A stretch of DNA of 64,000 bases. Source: Subdoligranulum sp. Its GTDB lineage: Bacteria > Bacillota > Clostridia > Oscillospirales > Ruminococcaceae. This document shows positions 1-7,832 of this stretch, one piece after another (position 1 is the stretch's first letter; each line of letters opens with the position of its first letter). The position numbers and the translations under genes are program-made. Below the pieces are notes generated by a model. The model was not told where the DNA came from. It was given only the letters and a program-made list of their open reading frames with translations, and ran no database searches. Where the stretch lies: NCBI GenBank assembly GCA_004555405.1, contig SFIE01000003.1:1-64000 (forward strand). Direction: 5' to 3'.

Positions 1-2
1 AA

Positions 3-35
3 AACCAGCAAGCCTATGAGGTGCTTGCCAAGTGA
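3..35 (+). CDS. C-terminal tail of an antitoxin (partial, cut by window start)
   Basis: An open frame entering from the left edge ends NQQAYEVLAK and stops with TGA at 33-35. That stop overlaps the GTG start of the Doc toxin (GTGA at 32-35). The translationally coupled position directly before a doc gene is that of a Phd/MazE-type antitoxin. Only ten residues are visible, so the family cannot be named. Confidence 0.5.
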   Translation, partial: NQQAYEVLAK

Positions 36-409
36 GAACATTAACAAAATCGCAGATCCTACAGCTGCACTCTTCTCTGATCCATCATTTCGGCGGCATG
101 GACGGTGTGTGCGATGAAAATCTGTTGGAATCAGCACTTTATGCGCCTTTTGCCTCTTTTGACGGAAAATTTCTTTATCCATCTATTCAATCAAAGGCAG
201 CTCAGCTTGCTTTTGGTCTGATACGAAACCATCCGTTTTTAGATGGCAATAAACGCATTGGTGCGCACGCCATGCTGGTTTTTCTCGCTCTCAATGGCAT
301 CGAATTAGAATATACGCAGCAGGAACTGATCGATTTGATTCTTTCCGTTGCCGCAAGCAAGGCGGATGCCGAAGCCTTGCTGCAATGGATCATCGCTCAC
401 CAAATTTGA
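32..409 (+). CDS. doc: Doc-type Fic-fold toxin (death on curing)
   Basis: The 125-residue protein carries the Fic/Doc core HPFLDGNKRIGAHA near residues 67-80 (family motif HxFx(D/N)GNKR). Its length is that of the small Doc toxins. Doc proteins phosphorylate EF-Tu and stop translation, and are neutralised by a Phd-like antitoxin encoded just upstream; the tail of such a gene overlaps this GTG start by four bases. A stem-loop with a T run follows at 418-454. The start is GTG at 32, fixed by the overlap. The family call is firm. That it is an active toxin rather than a domesticated Fic protein is inferred from length and context. Confidence 0.88.
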   Translation: MRTLTKSQILQLHSSLIHHFGGMDGVCDENLLESALYAPFASFDGKFLYPSIQSKAAQLAFGLIRNHPFLDGNKRIGAHAMLVFLALNGIELEYTQQELIDLILSVAASKADAEALLQWIIAHQI

Positions 410-417
410 TTTTTATC

Positions 418-454
418 AGCGCCCGGGATAAACTTCCTTGGGCGCTGGCTTTTT
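418..454 (+). terminator. Rho-independent terminator after doc
   Basis: The arms AGCGCCC (418-424) and GGGCGCT (440-446) pair, with further GGGA/TTCC pairing inside, and are followed by CTTTTT. It lies 9 bp after the doc stop and before the convergent LysR gene. Confidence 0.7.
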
Positions 455-482
455 GATCGCTTTTTTCTCCCCTTGCCCGCCT

Positions 483-1334
483 TCAGCCGCAGCCCAAAAA
501 CTTTTTTGCGGCTGCGGCGGCGTTGGTGTTTTTTAAAAACACCACATTCAGCTCGTGGCTGCCGGTGAGCGGCGGGCAGGAAAACTGTGCGAGCTCCGTT
601 TCGTTTTGCACCACGGCCTGATATAAAAAGCTGATCCCGGCCCCTTGGCGCACAAGCTCCTTGATCACCTTGAACGAGCTGATATACGCGCACGCCGCAA
701 ATGCCGAAACGCTGCAGCCCATCTGCTGCAGGCCGTTTTCCAGAATGGCGCGGGTGCCCGAGCCCTCTTCGCGCAGGATCAGCCGCTGGCGAAACAGCTC
801 CTCGGGCGGCACTCTGCGCCCGGCAAACGGATGCTCATGGCTGCAAACGCCGATATACGGCTCTTTCCGCAGCAAAAACCAATCGTAGCGCTGCTTATCG
901 AAGATGCCCTCCAAAATCACAAAATCCAATTCCCCCGCTTCCAGCCCGGCCAGCAAGCGGGCGGTATTGTCCACCAGAAACTGCAGCGTGTGGCCCGGCT
1001 GGGAAAGAAACCGGCGGATCTCGGAAAGCAGAATGTAATCGCCAATGGATTTTGTGGCCCCCATGCGCAGCAGTGTTTGCGGCTTTTCGTGCAGCCTTTG
1101 CACCAGCTTTTCTTCGTTGTAGCGCAGCGACACTGCATATTGCTCCAACAGCTCGCCCGCGCGGGTCTTGTGCAGGCGGCGGGCCGTGTAGGTGAACAGC
1201 TGCACGCCGTATTCGGTTTCCAGCGCCTTGATGTGCTTGCTTACGGCCGGTTGCGAAAGGTTTAAAAGCTCGGCTGCGCGCCCATAGTGCATGGTTTGGC
1301 ACAGAGCCAGAAAGGTTTCGAGTTTTTGTTCCAT
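483..1334 (-). CDS. LysR-family transcriptional regulator (YeiE/CysB-like)
   Basis: An N-terminal LysR helix-turn-helix is plain (LETFLALCQTMHYGRAAELL, then LSQPAVSKHIKALE, residues about 5-45). It is followed by a periplasmic-binding-protein-like effector domain to about residue 283. The frame could begin at GTG 1346, but GGTGGAGGA lies just upstream of the ATG at 1334, so that ATG is preferred. It is divergent from a YeiH-family gene 113 bp away, the usual partnership of LysR regulators with this exporter family. It probably controls that gene and itself from the shared intergenic region. The effector is unknown. Confidence 0.88.
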   Translation of the reverse strand: MEQKLETFLALCQTMHYGRAAELLNLSQPAVSKHIKALETEYGVQLFTYTARRLHKTRAGELLEQYAVSLRYNEEKLVQRLHEKPQTLLRMGATKSIGDYILLSEIRRFLSQPGHTLQFLVDNTARLLAGLEAGELDFVILEGIFDKQRYDWFLLRKEPYIGVCSHEHPFAGRRVPPEELFRQRLILREEGSGTRAILENGLQQMGCSVSAFAACAYISSFKVIKELVRQGAGISFLYQAVVQNETELAQFSCPPLTGSHELNVVFLKNTNAAAAAKKFLGCG

Positions 1335-1447
1335 AGAGTCCTCCACCTATTACAAAACGGAATTGATCCATTCTCTTTTATGCCTTTATTTTATCATGTA
1401 AGAGTCGTAAAATAAACAGGCACCGCAAATTTTGGGAGGAACGGAAT

Positions 1448-2491
1448 ATGATGAAGAATCTTACGAAATTTTTGCCCGGTATGGCGCTGTCTATTGTGAT
1501 CGCAGCCATTGCCAAAAGCCTTGAAATGCTGGAAGAAAGCGCCGGGCTGCACTTTATTGGCGCATCGGTGATCGCCATGTTTATCGGCATGTTTGTAAAC
1601 GCCGTAAAAAAGCCCACGCCCCTCACGGCGCCCGGCATTAAATTCACCTCGAAAAAGATTTTGAAATTCGCCATTATTCTGCTGGGTGCCAGCCTGAATA
1701 TTCACACCGTGCTCACCGTGGGGCGTTTTTCGCTTACCGTAATGGTGTTTACACTGGCCACCTGCTTTGGCCTTGGCGCGCTGATCGGCAGGGCCATGGG
1801 CCTGAACTGGAAAACCAGCAGCCTGATCAACGCAGGCACCGGCATTTGCGGCGGCTCGGCCATTGCCGCCATTGCCCCCGTGATCGAAGCCACCGATATG
1901 GATATTGCCTACGGGCTTTCGGCCACCTTTTTGTTTGACACTGTGATGATCGTGGTTTTCCCCATTCTGGGGCGCTGGCTGGGCCTTTCGGATGCCGCCT
2001 TCGGCCTGTGGGCCGGTACCGCCGTAAACGATACCTCCAGCGTGGTGGCCACCGGCTATGCCTTCAGCGAAGCCGCCGGTGACTTTGCCACCATGGTCAA
2101 GCTGACCCGCACGCTGTCCATTATCCCCGCCGTGCTGGCCTTTGCCGCCATCAACCTGCACCTGAAAAAGAAAAAGAGCCTGCAGTCCGGTGAGGGCGTA
2201 AAGGTGAGCATACGCTCGATCTTTCCCTGGTTCATTCTGGGCTTTCTGGCCATGTCGGCACTCACCAGTCTGGGGCTGATCCCTGCTGTGGTGGCCGCCC
2301 AGCTGAAAGCCGTGAGCAAGTTTTTGATGGTGGCCGCTCTGGCTGCCATTGGCCTGAACACAGATTTTAAGGCACTGTGCCGCAGCGGTGCGCGCCCCAT
2401 GATCCACGGCTTTATCATTTCGCTGCTGGTGGTGCTGGTGGCCATCGGCGTGGAATATATGATCGGCGTGGCCCCCACCGGCACGCTGTAA
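1448..2491 (+). CDS. yeiH: YeiH-family putative sulfate/anion exporter (UPF0324)
   Basis: The 347-residue multi-pass membrane protein has about ten hydrophobic segments and the glycine-rich family signature INAGTGICGGSAIAAIAPVI (about residues 126-145). It also has the second conserved block GLWAGTAVNDTSSVVATGYA (about 184-203). UPF0324/YeiH proteins are inner-membrane transporters usually paired with a LysR regulator; a role in exporting sulfate or related sulfur compounds has been proposed. AGGAACGGAAT precedes the ATG. A divergent LysR gene lies upstream and a strong terminator follows at 2552-2597. The family is sure; the substrate is not. Confidence 0.85.
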   Translation: MMKNLTKFLPGMALSIVIAAIAKSLEMLEESAGLHFIGASVIAMFIGMFVNAVKKPTPLTAPGIKFTSKKILKFAIILLGASLNIHTVLTVGRFSLTVMVFTLATCFGLGALIGRAMGLNWKTSSLINAGTGICGGSAIAAIAPVIEATDMDIAYGLSATFLFDTVMIVVFPILGRWLGLSDAAFGLWAGTAVNDTSSVVATGYAFSEAAGDFATMVKLTRTLSIIPAVLAFAAINLHLKKKKSLQSGEGVKVSIRSIFPWFILGFLAMSALTSLGLIPAVVAAQLKAVSKFLMVAALAAIGLNTDFKALCRSGARPMIHGFIISLLVVLVAIGVEYMIGVAPTGTL

Positions 2492-2551
2492 GCGCCGCAG
2501 CTGTTGCCCCTTGCGGCTTGGTTTTCGTTAAAACACGAAGGGTCTTCGTTC

Positions 2552-2597
2552 AAGCGCCCCGACTGGCAGCACAATGCTGCCGACCGGGGCGCTTTTT
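2552..2597 (+). terminator. Rho-independent terminator after yeiH
   Basis: AAGCGCCCCG (2552-2561) pairs with CGGGGCGCTT (2584-2593), with an inner GGCAGC/GCTGCC helix, followed by TTTTTACTTTT. It ends the yeiH transcript. The rest of 2492-2716 holds only an AT-rich promoter region. Confidence 0.9.
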
Positions 2598-2648
2598 ACT
2601 TTTGCGGTTTTATCGGTTTTCCCTGTTTTAAAAATTTTTCTCGAAAAG

Positions 2649-2677
2649 CTGCATTTTTACAAAAAATCTGTTATAAT
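2649..2677 (+). promoter_or_regulatory. Putative promoter of the diguanylate cyclase gene
   Basis: TATAAT at 2672-2677 lies 17 bp after CTGCAT at 2649-2654. It sits in an AT-rich stretch 40 bp before the gene start. The -10 is perfect and the -35 is weak. Confidence 0.5.
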
Positions 2678-2716
2678 TAATTATATTTATGCCTTTTAGC
2701 ACGAAGGGAGGGGTGT

Positions 2717-4171
2717 GTGGTGAAAACACTGATCAAATACGAGCTTGTCATCAACCGGGCGCTGCGTTCGGCGCTGATGTATGATACCGCCGAGCAGCAG
2801 ATCAACGAGTTTATCAGCTTTCTGGGCAGGCAGATCGGGTCTGACCGCATTTATATTTTTGAGGACAACGAGAAAACCCGCACCACCTCCAACACCTATG
2901 AGTGGTGCGCCGACGGCGTAAGCACCGAGATGGGCAATCTGAAGGCCATTCCCATGCAGACCATTCGCTGGTGGTATGATCGGTTCGATGAGGGCAAAAG
3001 CGTGATCCTGCACGATGCTGAAACCATCCGGCAGGAGCATCCCCACACCTATGCGCTTCTGAAGGCGCAGAATGTTCACAGCCTTGTGGTGTGCCCTTTC
3101 CGCTACAACAGCGAGATCCGCGGTTTTTTTGGGGTAGATAATCCCCCCGAAAGCGATTTTCTGGGGCTGACCACTTTTTTGGATATGATCGCCACGGTGA
3201 TCATATCGTTTTACAAAATTCGCAACACGCAAATCAGATCTGCCCGCGCGGCACGGTTCAGCGGGTATTCGGCGCTGGCAAAAATTTATATTTCCATGCA
3301 CTATATCAATGTGCAGACTCACTCTTTTCATATTATAAAGGCCAGCGATAGCGTGCAGCGAATGGTTGGTAAAATAGCCTCGTTGGATAGCCGTTACACC
3401 GCCGAGGAGGATTTCTGCGCACACGCCGATGCGGTGCTGCACGCCTTCTGCCGGGAAGACCATTTGGAGGATCAGCTGAAATTTGTGGATCTCCGCACGC
3501 TGGAGCAGCGCCTGCAGGGGCAGGATTCCATTGTGAATGTGTTTTACAGCAAGCTCTCCGGCTGGTGCCGTGACCGCTTTATCGCCGTGGACTATGATGC
3601 CCACGGGCACCTGCACCATGTGCTGTACTGCGTGGAGTGCATCGAGCAGCAGAAAGAGCGCGAGGACAGGCTGCTGAACATGGCCCGCAAAGACCAGATG
3701 ACCGGCCTTTACAATCGCGGCAGCGGCGAAAAGCTGATCGAAACTGCCCTGCAAAACAAGGTGAGCGGTCTTTTGTGCCTGATCGACTGCGACAAATTCA
3801 AATCCATCAACGACACCTTTGGCCACGCGGTGGGCGATGCCGTGATTGTTGCCATTGCCGCTACCCTGCAAAATTCCTGCCGCAGCGATGACATTGTAAT
3901 GCGCCTTGGCGGCGATGAATTCGCCATTTTTGTGCCCACCGTTACCGAAAAGGCCAGCGCTGAATCCTTTTTTGCGCGCCTGTTTGACAACATCAAAAGC
4001 ATTCAGATCCCCGAGCTTGGCCCAAGGCCGATCATAGTCAGCCTTGGCGCGTGCCTGTATGACGGCAAGGAGACCGCAAACTTTGATATGCTGTATCGCC
4101 GGGCCGACCATGCCATGTACCAAAGCAAAAAGCAGCCGGGCCTTACTGCCACCATTTACGGCGAGATATAA
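2717..4171 (+). CDS. Diguanylate cyclase (GAF-like domain + GGDEF)
   Basis: The C-terminal domain, about residues 325-475, begins DQMTGLYNRGSGEKLIE and carries an intact GGDEF at about 398-402 (RLGGDEFAIF). The inhibitory I-site RSDD stands five residues before it. It should make cyclic di-GMP from two GTP and be feedback-inhibited. The first 190 residues look like a GAF-type sensor (QIGSDRIYIFED, FGVDNPP) and no membrane segment is evident, so it is probably cytosolic. GGGAGGGG at 2706-2713 serves a GTG at 2717 or 2720; I cannot decide between them. It is monocistronic, bounded by terminators. The ligand is unknown. Confidence 0.9.
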   Translation: MVKTLIKYELVINRALRSALMYDTAEQQINEFISFLGRQIGSDRIYIFEDNEKTRTTSNTYEWCADGVSTEMGNLKAIPMQTIRWWYDRFDEGKSVILHDAETIRQEHPHTYALLKAQNVHSLVVCPFRYNSEIRGFFGVDNPPESDFLGLTTFLDMIATVIISFYKIRNTQIRSARAARFSGYSALAKIYISMHYINVQTHSFHIIKASDSVQRMVGKIASLDSRYTAEEDFCAHADAVLHAFCREDHLEDQLKFVDLRTLEQRLQGQDSIVNVFYSKLSGWCRDRFIAVDYDAHGHLHHVLYCVECIEQQKEREDRLLNMARKDQMTGLYNRGSGEKLIETALQNKVSGLLCLIDCDKFKSINDTFGHAVGDAVIVAIAATLQNSCRSDDIVMRLGGDEFAIFVPTVTEKASAESFFARLFDNIKSIQIPELGPRPIIVSLGACLYDGKETANFDMLYRRADHAMYQSKKQPGLTATIYGEI

Positions 4172-4180
4172 AAACGCAAA

Positions 4181-4227
4181 CAGCCCTTTTGCCGCCTGTT
4201 TTCAGGAAAGCAAAAGGGCTGTGTTTC
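4181..4227 (+). terminator. Terminator after the diguanylate cyclase gene
   Basis: CAGCCCTTTTGC (4181-4192) and GCAAAAGGGCTG (4210-4221) are perfect 12-bp arms, followed by TGTTTCTT. Confidence 0.85.
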
Positions 4228-4246
4228 TTATGCCAGGCCCAAAGCA

Positions 4247-4296
4247 AAACCCCCGGCCCTTCGGTGCTTGCACGCCGAAAAGCCGGGGGTTTTAAA
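4247..4296. terminator. Bidirectional terminator between convergent transcripts
   Basis: AAACCCCCGGC (4247-4257) pairs with GCCGGGGGTTT (4282-4292). A T run follows on the plus strand, and GTTTTGCTTTG follows on the minus strand. It also ends the minus-strand operon whose last gene stops at 4354. Confidence 0.8.
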
Positions 4297-4353
4297 GGAG
4301 AATAAAAAATTATGAAAAAGATCAATGAAAAAAGATAACGCCCTGTTTTTGCC

Positions 4354-5487
4354 TTACAGCAGATAATCGCCCAGGCTGCCGTTTACCAGCTCGTCATAGC
4401 CGGGAATGCCGCTTACCACGATCTGCTTATCCTCAGAGCTGTTGTTGTTGAACGCATTGATGTATGCGTTGATACCGGCCAGATGGCGGCCAACACGCAG
4501 CTCGATGGGGAAATCGCCGCTGCTGTAATCCACATACAGCAGGCCCAGATCATAAGCGATCACATAGCAGGGGTCCTTGCCGGTTTTCACCAGAGTTTCG
4601 TCGGTGTAGCCGCGCAGACGGCCCTGGCTGGGATTGCCGGTTTCCATCAGCAGAGCGTAGGTGTTGGTGAAATCGCCCAGCTCGCGGTGGGTCAGGCCGT
4701 GCAGGGTAGTGGGAGAAGGCTCCAGGCTCATGGAAATGCCTTCCAACTGCAGATCCAGCACGCCCTCGGCGGCAATGGTAGCAGCGCGCTCGTGTGCAAC
4801 GGTAGCGTTGTTCACAGCGTATTCGGGGCTGGACTCGTGCAGGTCGATCTCCATGTCAATTTCCAGAGTGTTGATCATGTTGGTCACGGCGTAAGCCACC
4901 TGCTCGGACAGCGTGCCGTCCTCAACGCCGGGGTAGCAGCGGTTCAGGTTGCGGGTTTCCGAGCCGGACAGAGTCTGGCCGGAGGACTTGTGGGTGTAAA
5001 TGTCGGGGTCGGGCCACTGGTCAATGGGGTTGGTGGCACGAGAGCCGTACTGGAAGGTGCGGGTCTCACCGTTTTTGTTGGTGAAGTGCATATACTGGGG
5101 CGAACCATCCAGCGGGTCGTTATGGGTCAGGGCCGAGTTGTTGATGTTGGGGATCACATAAATGGTGCCCACATCCACATTGGCGTTTTCCTCCAGCAGA
5201 ATGCCTGCCATGTGGCCCGAGGGCTCGTTGGCATGGGTGCTGCCCAGCACTACCAGAGAGCCGCCCTCTTTTTCGCCTTTCAGCACATACACATCCGAGT
5301 CGCCAATGGTGCCTTCCAGATTGGGGTTGTACTTGCTCAGCTTAAAGACTTCGGTCACATTGGGGCCGGTAACGATATCTTCCTGGAAGTGGCGCTTGGT
5401 GTAAAAGCTCATGCCGGCAATGCTGCCCACAATGCCTGCAACTACCAGGATAGCGGCGGCGGACAGATAAGTTTTCTTCATATTCAT
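4354..5487 (-). CDS. Membrane-anchored M14-type amidohydrolase (succinylglutamate desuccinylase/aspartoacylase-like)
   Basis: The 377-residue protein has an N-terminal signal/anchor (about residues 5-27, hydrophobic AAAILVVAGIVGSIAGMSF) and then an M14 metallo-hydrolase domain. Its likely zinc ligands are in THANEPSGH (HxxE, about residues 85-88) and DLHESSPEY (His about 216). NLNRCYPG resembles the family substrate-site arginine block. Homologues remove acyl groups from N-acyl amino acids or cut carboxy-terminal residues. It would act outside the membrane. It is the last gene of the permease/lipoprotein operon and follows two gamma-glutamyltransferases, so a role in trimming gamma-glutamyl or N-acyl-glutamate products is inferred. 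GGAGG precedes the ATG at 5487. Confidence 0.8.
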   Translation of the reverse strand: MNMKKTYLSAAAILVVAGIVGSIAGMSFYTKRHFQEDIVTGPNVTEVFKLSKYNPNLEGTIGDSDVYVLKGEKEGGSLVVLGSTHANEPSGHMAGILLEENANVDVGTIYVIPNINNSALTHNDPLDGSPQYMHFTNKNGETRTFQYGSRATNPIDQWPDPDIYTHKSSGQTLSGSETRNLNRCYPGVEDGTLSEQVAYAVTNMINTLEIDMEIDLHESSPEYAVNNATVAHERAATIAAEGVLDLQLEGISMSLEPSPTTLHGLTHRELGDFTNTYALLMETGNPSQGRLRGYTDETLVKTGKDPCYVIAYDLGLLYVDYSSGDFPIELRVGRHLAGINAYINAFNNNSSEDKQIVVSGIPGYDELVNGSLGDYLL

Positions 5488-5502
5488 TCTATTCGCCCTC
5501 CT

Positions 5503-5658
5503 TTACTTGATCAGCAAGATGCGCAGCAGCAGCGGGATCAGGATCATGGCTGCGTTGATCTGGTCAACAATGCGCTCTTCTTTGAAAATCAGATTGTACA
5601 GTGTGCTTACAAAAACCAGAAGGGCAATGGCCAGGTAAATGATGGTAATGATACTCAT
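5503..5658 (-). CDS. 51-residue two-helix membrane protein, possible small subunit of the neighbouring permease
   Basis: This short frame reads MSIITIIYLAIALLVFVSTL, a central polar stretch with FKEERIVDQIN, then a second hydrophobic helix ending LLRILLIK. GGAGGGGCAATATT lies directly before the ATG at 5658. It sits 15 bp after the permease gene and 15 bp before the M14 gene, so it is almost certainly translated from the same operon. I recognise no family. Its place, where TRAP systems carry the small DctQ subunit (normally about 160 residues, four helices), suggests a minimal partner; this is inference. Confidence 0.7.
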   Translation of the reverse strand: MSIITIIYLAIALLVFVSTLYNLIFKEERIVDQINAAMILIPLLLRILLIK

Positions 5659-5673
5659 AATATTGCCCCTCCT

Positions 5674-6960
5674 TTAAAACAGCCCGGCAATCAGCTTGGA
5701 ATTTGCCAGGAAGAAGCTGGCGTAAACCAGCAGAATGATGATGGGCACAATGCAGCGCTTCAGGATCTTGGTGTACTGCTTCACACCGGTCACCTGTGCG
5801 GCAAACAAGCCGGCCAGAGCCGTGGGAGGCATCATGTCGCCCACTGCGGCGATCAGGCTGATGGCAGCCAGAACCACCACCGAGTTGCCGCCCAGCAGGG
5901 AGGCATAAATGTAAGCGAAGGGCACGCCCAGCACCGAGCAGGCACCGTAGGAAGAAACAGCACCGAACAGGGGGATGCTGATAGCGCAGGCCAGCAGCCA
6001 CAGAACGCTGGGCAGGCGCAGGCAGCTGATAACGATCAGGCCGCGAACACCGGTGGCAGTCATCACTTCGATGAACATACCAACGCCCATCAGAATGCCC
6101 ATAACGGGAGCAGCGGTGCGGATAGCAGCGGGAACGGCAGTCAGCACATTGATTTTCTTGCCGGTGAACAGACCAACAGCAGCGCTGATGAGGAACATCA
6201 GAGGCATACCGATGTCTTCGCCCAGCTTGAGGACCTTAAACACGATCATGAGCACCACCAGAACCAGCAAAGGCAGGTAGATACGGGCGCCGAACTGCTT
6301 GCGAACGGCATCCTGCTTTTCCAAAGCGGGCTTCAGCTCTTCGTAGTTCATGTGGCGGGCCTGCTTGTAGCCGAGCAACAGCACAAACAGCACAGCCAGG
6401 GGGAAGGTGATCAGGGCCAGAGGGCCTTCAAAGCCCACATAGGGCACGTCGATACCGGCGCAGATGATCAGAGCGGCGGTGTTGACGGGGGGTGCGATCA
6501 TGCCCAGCAGAGCGCCCATGGCAATGATGGAACCGGCGGTAACGGCATCGATGCCCATCAGTGCCAGCACGGGTGCCATGATGGAACCGGCCGACAGAAC
6601 AGCAGCGGTGGAAGAACCGGTGATCATGCCGGGGAACATGATGATGAGCATGATGAGGATTAAAAGAACAGCGGGGAAACGATGGAATTTCTCAATGATC
6701 AGGCTGCTCAAAGCATCCAGCGCACCGGATTCTTCGATAACTTTCATAAAGATCATGGCGCAGCCGATAGTCAGAATGGTATCCACATAACCGAACTCGC
6801 CTTCCACCATCATACGGATGGTTTCAGTGCCAAGGCCGCCCTCCAAAGCTCCGCAGAGCGCTGCTGCCAGCATGGAAACGCCGACAGGCAGCTTGAGAGC
6901 AAAGCAGCCGATCATGAAGACACCGACCATCACAAAAAAAGTGATCACATAAGGTGTCAT
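5674..6960 (-). CDS. TRAP-like/DctM-family large permease
   Basis: The 428-residue protein has about 11-12 hydrophobic segments. Blocks typical of the ion-transporter superfamily TRAP large subunit are seen: PGMITGSSTAAVLSAGSIMAP, GALLGMIAPPVNTAAL and a mirrored second half with GDMMPPTALAGLFAAQ. TRAP large permeases drive uptake of carboxylates with sodium, together with a small membrane subunit and a binding protein. Here the neighbours are a 51-residue two-helix protein downstream and a 216-residue lipoprotein upstream instead of DctQ and DctP. The context of gamma-glutamyltransferases suggests import of glutamate or short gamma-glutamyl products. The start ATG at 6960 follows AAGGAGAACATC. 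Confidence 0.75.
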   Translation of the reverse strand: MTPYVITFFVMVGVFMIGCFALKLPVGVSMLAAALCGALEGGLGTETIRMMVEGEFGYVDTILTIGCAMIFMKVIEESGALDALSSLIIEKFHRFPAVLLILIMLIIMFPGMITGSSTAAVLSAGSIMAPVLALMGIDAVTAGSIIAMGALLGMIAPPVNTAALIICAGIDVPYVGFEGPLALITFPLAVLFVLLLGYKQARHMNYEELKPALEKQDAVRKQFGARIYLPLLVLVVLMIVFKVLKLGEDIGMPLMFLISAAVGLFTGKKINVLTAVPAAIRTAAPVMGILMGVGMFIEVMTATGVRGLIVISCLRLPSVLWLLACAISIPLFGAVSSYGACSVLGVPFAYIYASLLGGNSVVVLAAISLIAAVGDMMPPTALAGLFAAQVTGVKQYTKILKRCIVPIIILLVYASFFLANSKLIAGLF

Positions 6961-6983
6961 AATGATGTTCTCCTTATTCTGTT

Positions 6984-7012
6984 CACAGCGGCCCGGTCTG
7001 CGGGCCGCTGTG
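6984..7012 (-). other. Intercistronic stem-loop between lipoprotein and permease genes
   Basis: Perfect 11-bp arms CACAGCGGCCC (6984-6994) and GGGCCGCTGTG (7002-7012) with a 7-base loop lie between the two cistrons. No T run follows, so it is more likely an mRNA-stabilising or processing element that keeps the lipoprotein message in excess, as is common after binding-protein genes. Confidence 0.65.
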
Positions 7013-7050
7013 GGTATTCTCAGTTACAACAGAGTGAAACGGCTGTTGTC

Positions 7051-7701
7051 TTATTTGCCAAAAGCGGTCTGCAGAGCGCCCAGAGCGCCGGCAGTGTTCT
7101 CAACGTAGGTGGCGGGGGTGCTGTTCTTAGCCAGAATGCCGGACATCAGGCCGTCAGCATCGCCCTCAGAAACAACGATAGCAGCATCGCAGCCCTCGAA
7201 AGCGGGGTTGATAAAGCTGTCAGACAGGGTGCCGCGGCGAGCGGAACCACCGGTGTGCATAGCCAGAATGGTAATGCCCTTATCCTTAGCAGCAGCGATC
7301 AGAGCGTCGGTACGAGCCAGCTCCTGATCAGCGTCGATACCGGCAGCGCCCAGACCCTTGGAGGAACCGCCCACAGCCAGGATCAGAGTCTTGCAGTCAT
7401 CGGGCAGCTCGTCGCCGGTGATGTTCTTGTTCATGGTCACTTCAATGCCGGCCTTGCTGCACAGGGTGTTGGCAATGTCCACGTCAGCGCTCTGGCCAAT
7501 GCTGGTCAGGATAGCGGGAGTCTGGCACATACCGGCGCTGATCTCAGTCAGATCCGTTGCAGCGGCAGAAGCAGCAGTGGAAGCTGTGGAAGCAGCGGGA
7601 GCAGAGGCAGCAGGGGCTGCGCTGGAAGCGCTGGAGCCGCCGCAGGCAACCAGAGAGAGGGCCAGAGCACCGGCCATAGCGATAGTAGCAATTTTCTTCA
7701 T
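7051..7701 (-). CDS. DUF6305-like lipoprotein
   Basis: The 216-residue protein has a lipoprotein signal (lipobox LVAC, Cys about 20) and an Ala/Ser-rich linker to about residue 48. A compact alpha/beta domain follows with VGGSSKGLGAAGIDADQEL and a long conserved C-terminal half (AMHTGGSARRGTLSDSFI). I believe this is the family named DUF6305, from memory only. It stands where a TRAP-type operon would carry its binding protein but is much shorter than DctP (about 330 residues). Its message ends in a strong stem-loop before the permease gene. It may present ligand to the permease; this is inference. AAAAGGAGA precedes the ATG. Confidence 0.65.
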   Translation of the reverse strand: MKKIATIAMAGALALSLVACGGSSASSAAPAASAPAASTASTAASAAATDLTEISAGMCQTPAILTSIGQSADVDIANTLCSKAGIEVTMNKNITGDELPDDCKTLILAVGGSSKGLGAAGIDADQELARTDALIAAAKDKGITILAMHTGGSARRGTLSDSFINPAFEGCDAAIVVSEGDADGLMSGILAKNSTPATYVENTAGALGALQTAFGK

Positions 7702-7754
7702 GATAAAAATCTCCTTTTCGTTGTTTTCTCAAAATACCATAATATCCGTTTTTG

Positions 7755-7794
7755 AAAAAAGGCCGCCCGCTCGGTGAGGATAGAACGGGCGGCC
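7755..7794 (-). terminator. Terminator after the first gamma-glutamyltransferase gene
   Basis: GGCCGCCCG (7761-7769) and CGGGCGGCC (7786-7794) are perfect arms. On the minus strand they are followed by TTTTTT (7755-7760). The lipoprotein-permease operon downstream either starts from its own promoter in 7702-7754 (a TATTAT is present) or depends on read-through. Confidence 0.85.
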
Positions 7795-7832
7795 CCTGTT
7801 ACAAAAGATTCTTTTTTACAGTGGTTTTTCGA

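Noticed and set aside
4298..4338. A tiny frame (MKKINEKR) after an AGGAG on the plus strand
   Set aside because: Eight codons between a terminator and a convergent gene. The AGGAG-ATG spacing is good, but nothing downstream would need a leader peptide.
4483..6663. A 726-residue open frame on the plus strand
   Set aside because: It lies opposite the M14, 51-residue and permease genes, has a low-complexity His/Gln/Gly-rich composition and no ribosome site. It is a by-product of GC-rich codon use on the other strand.
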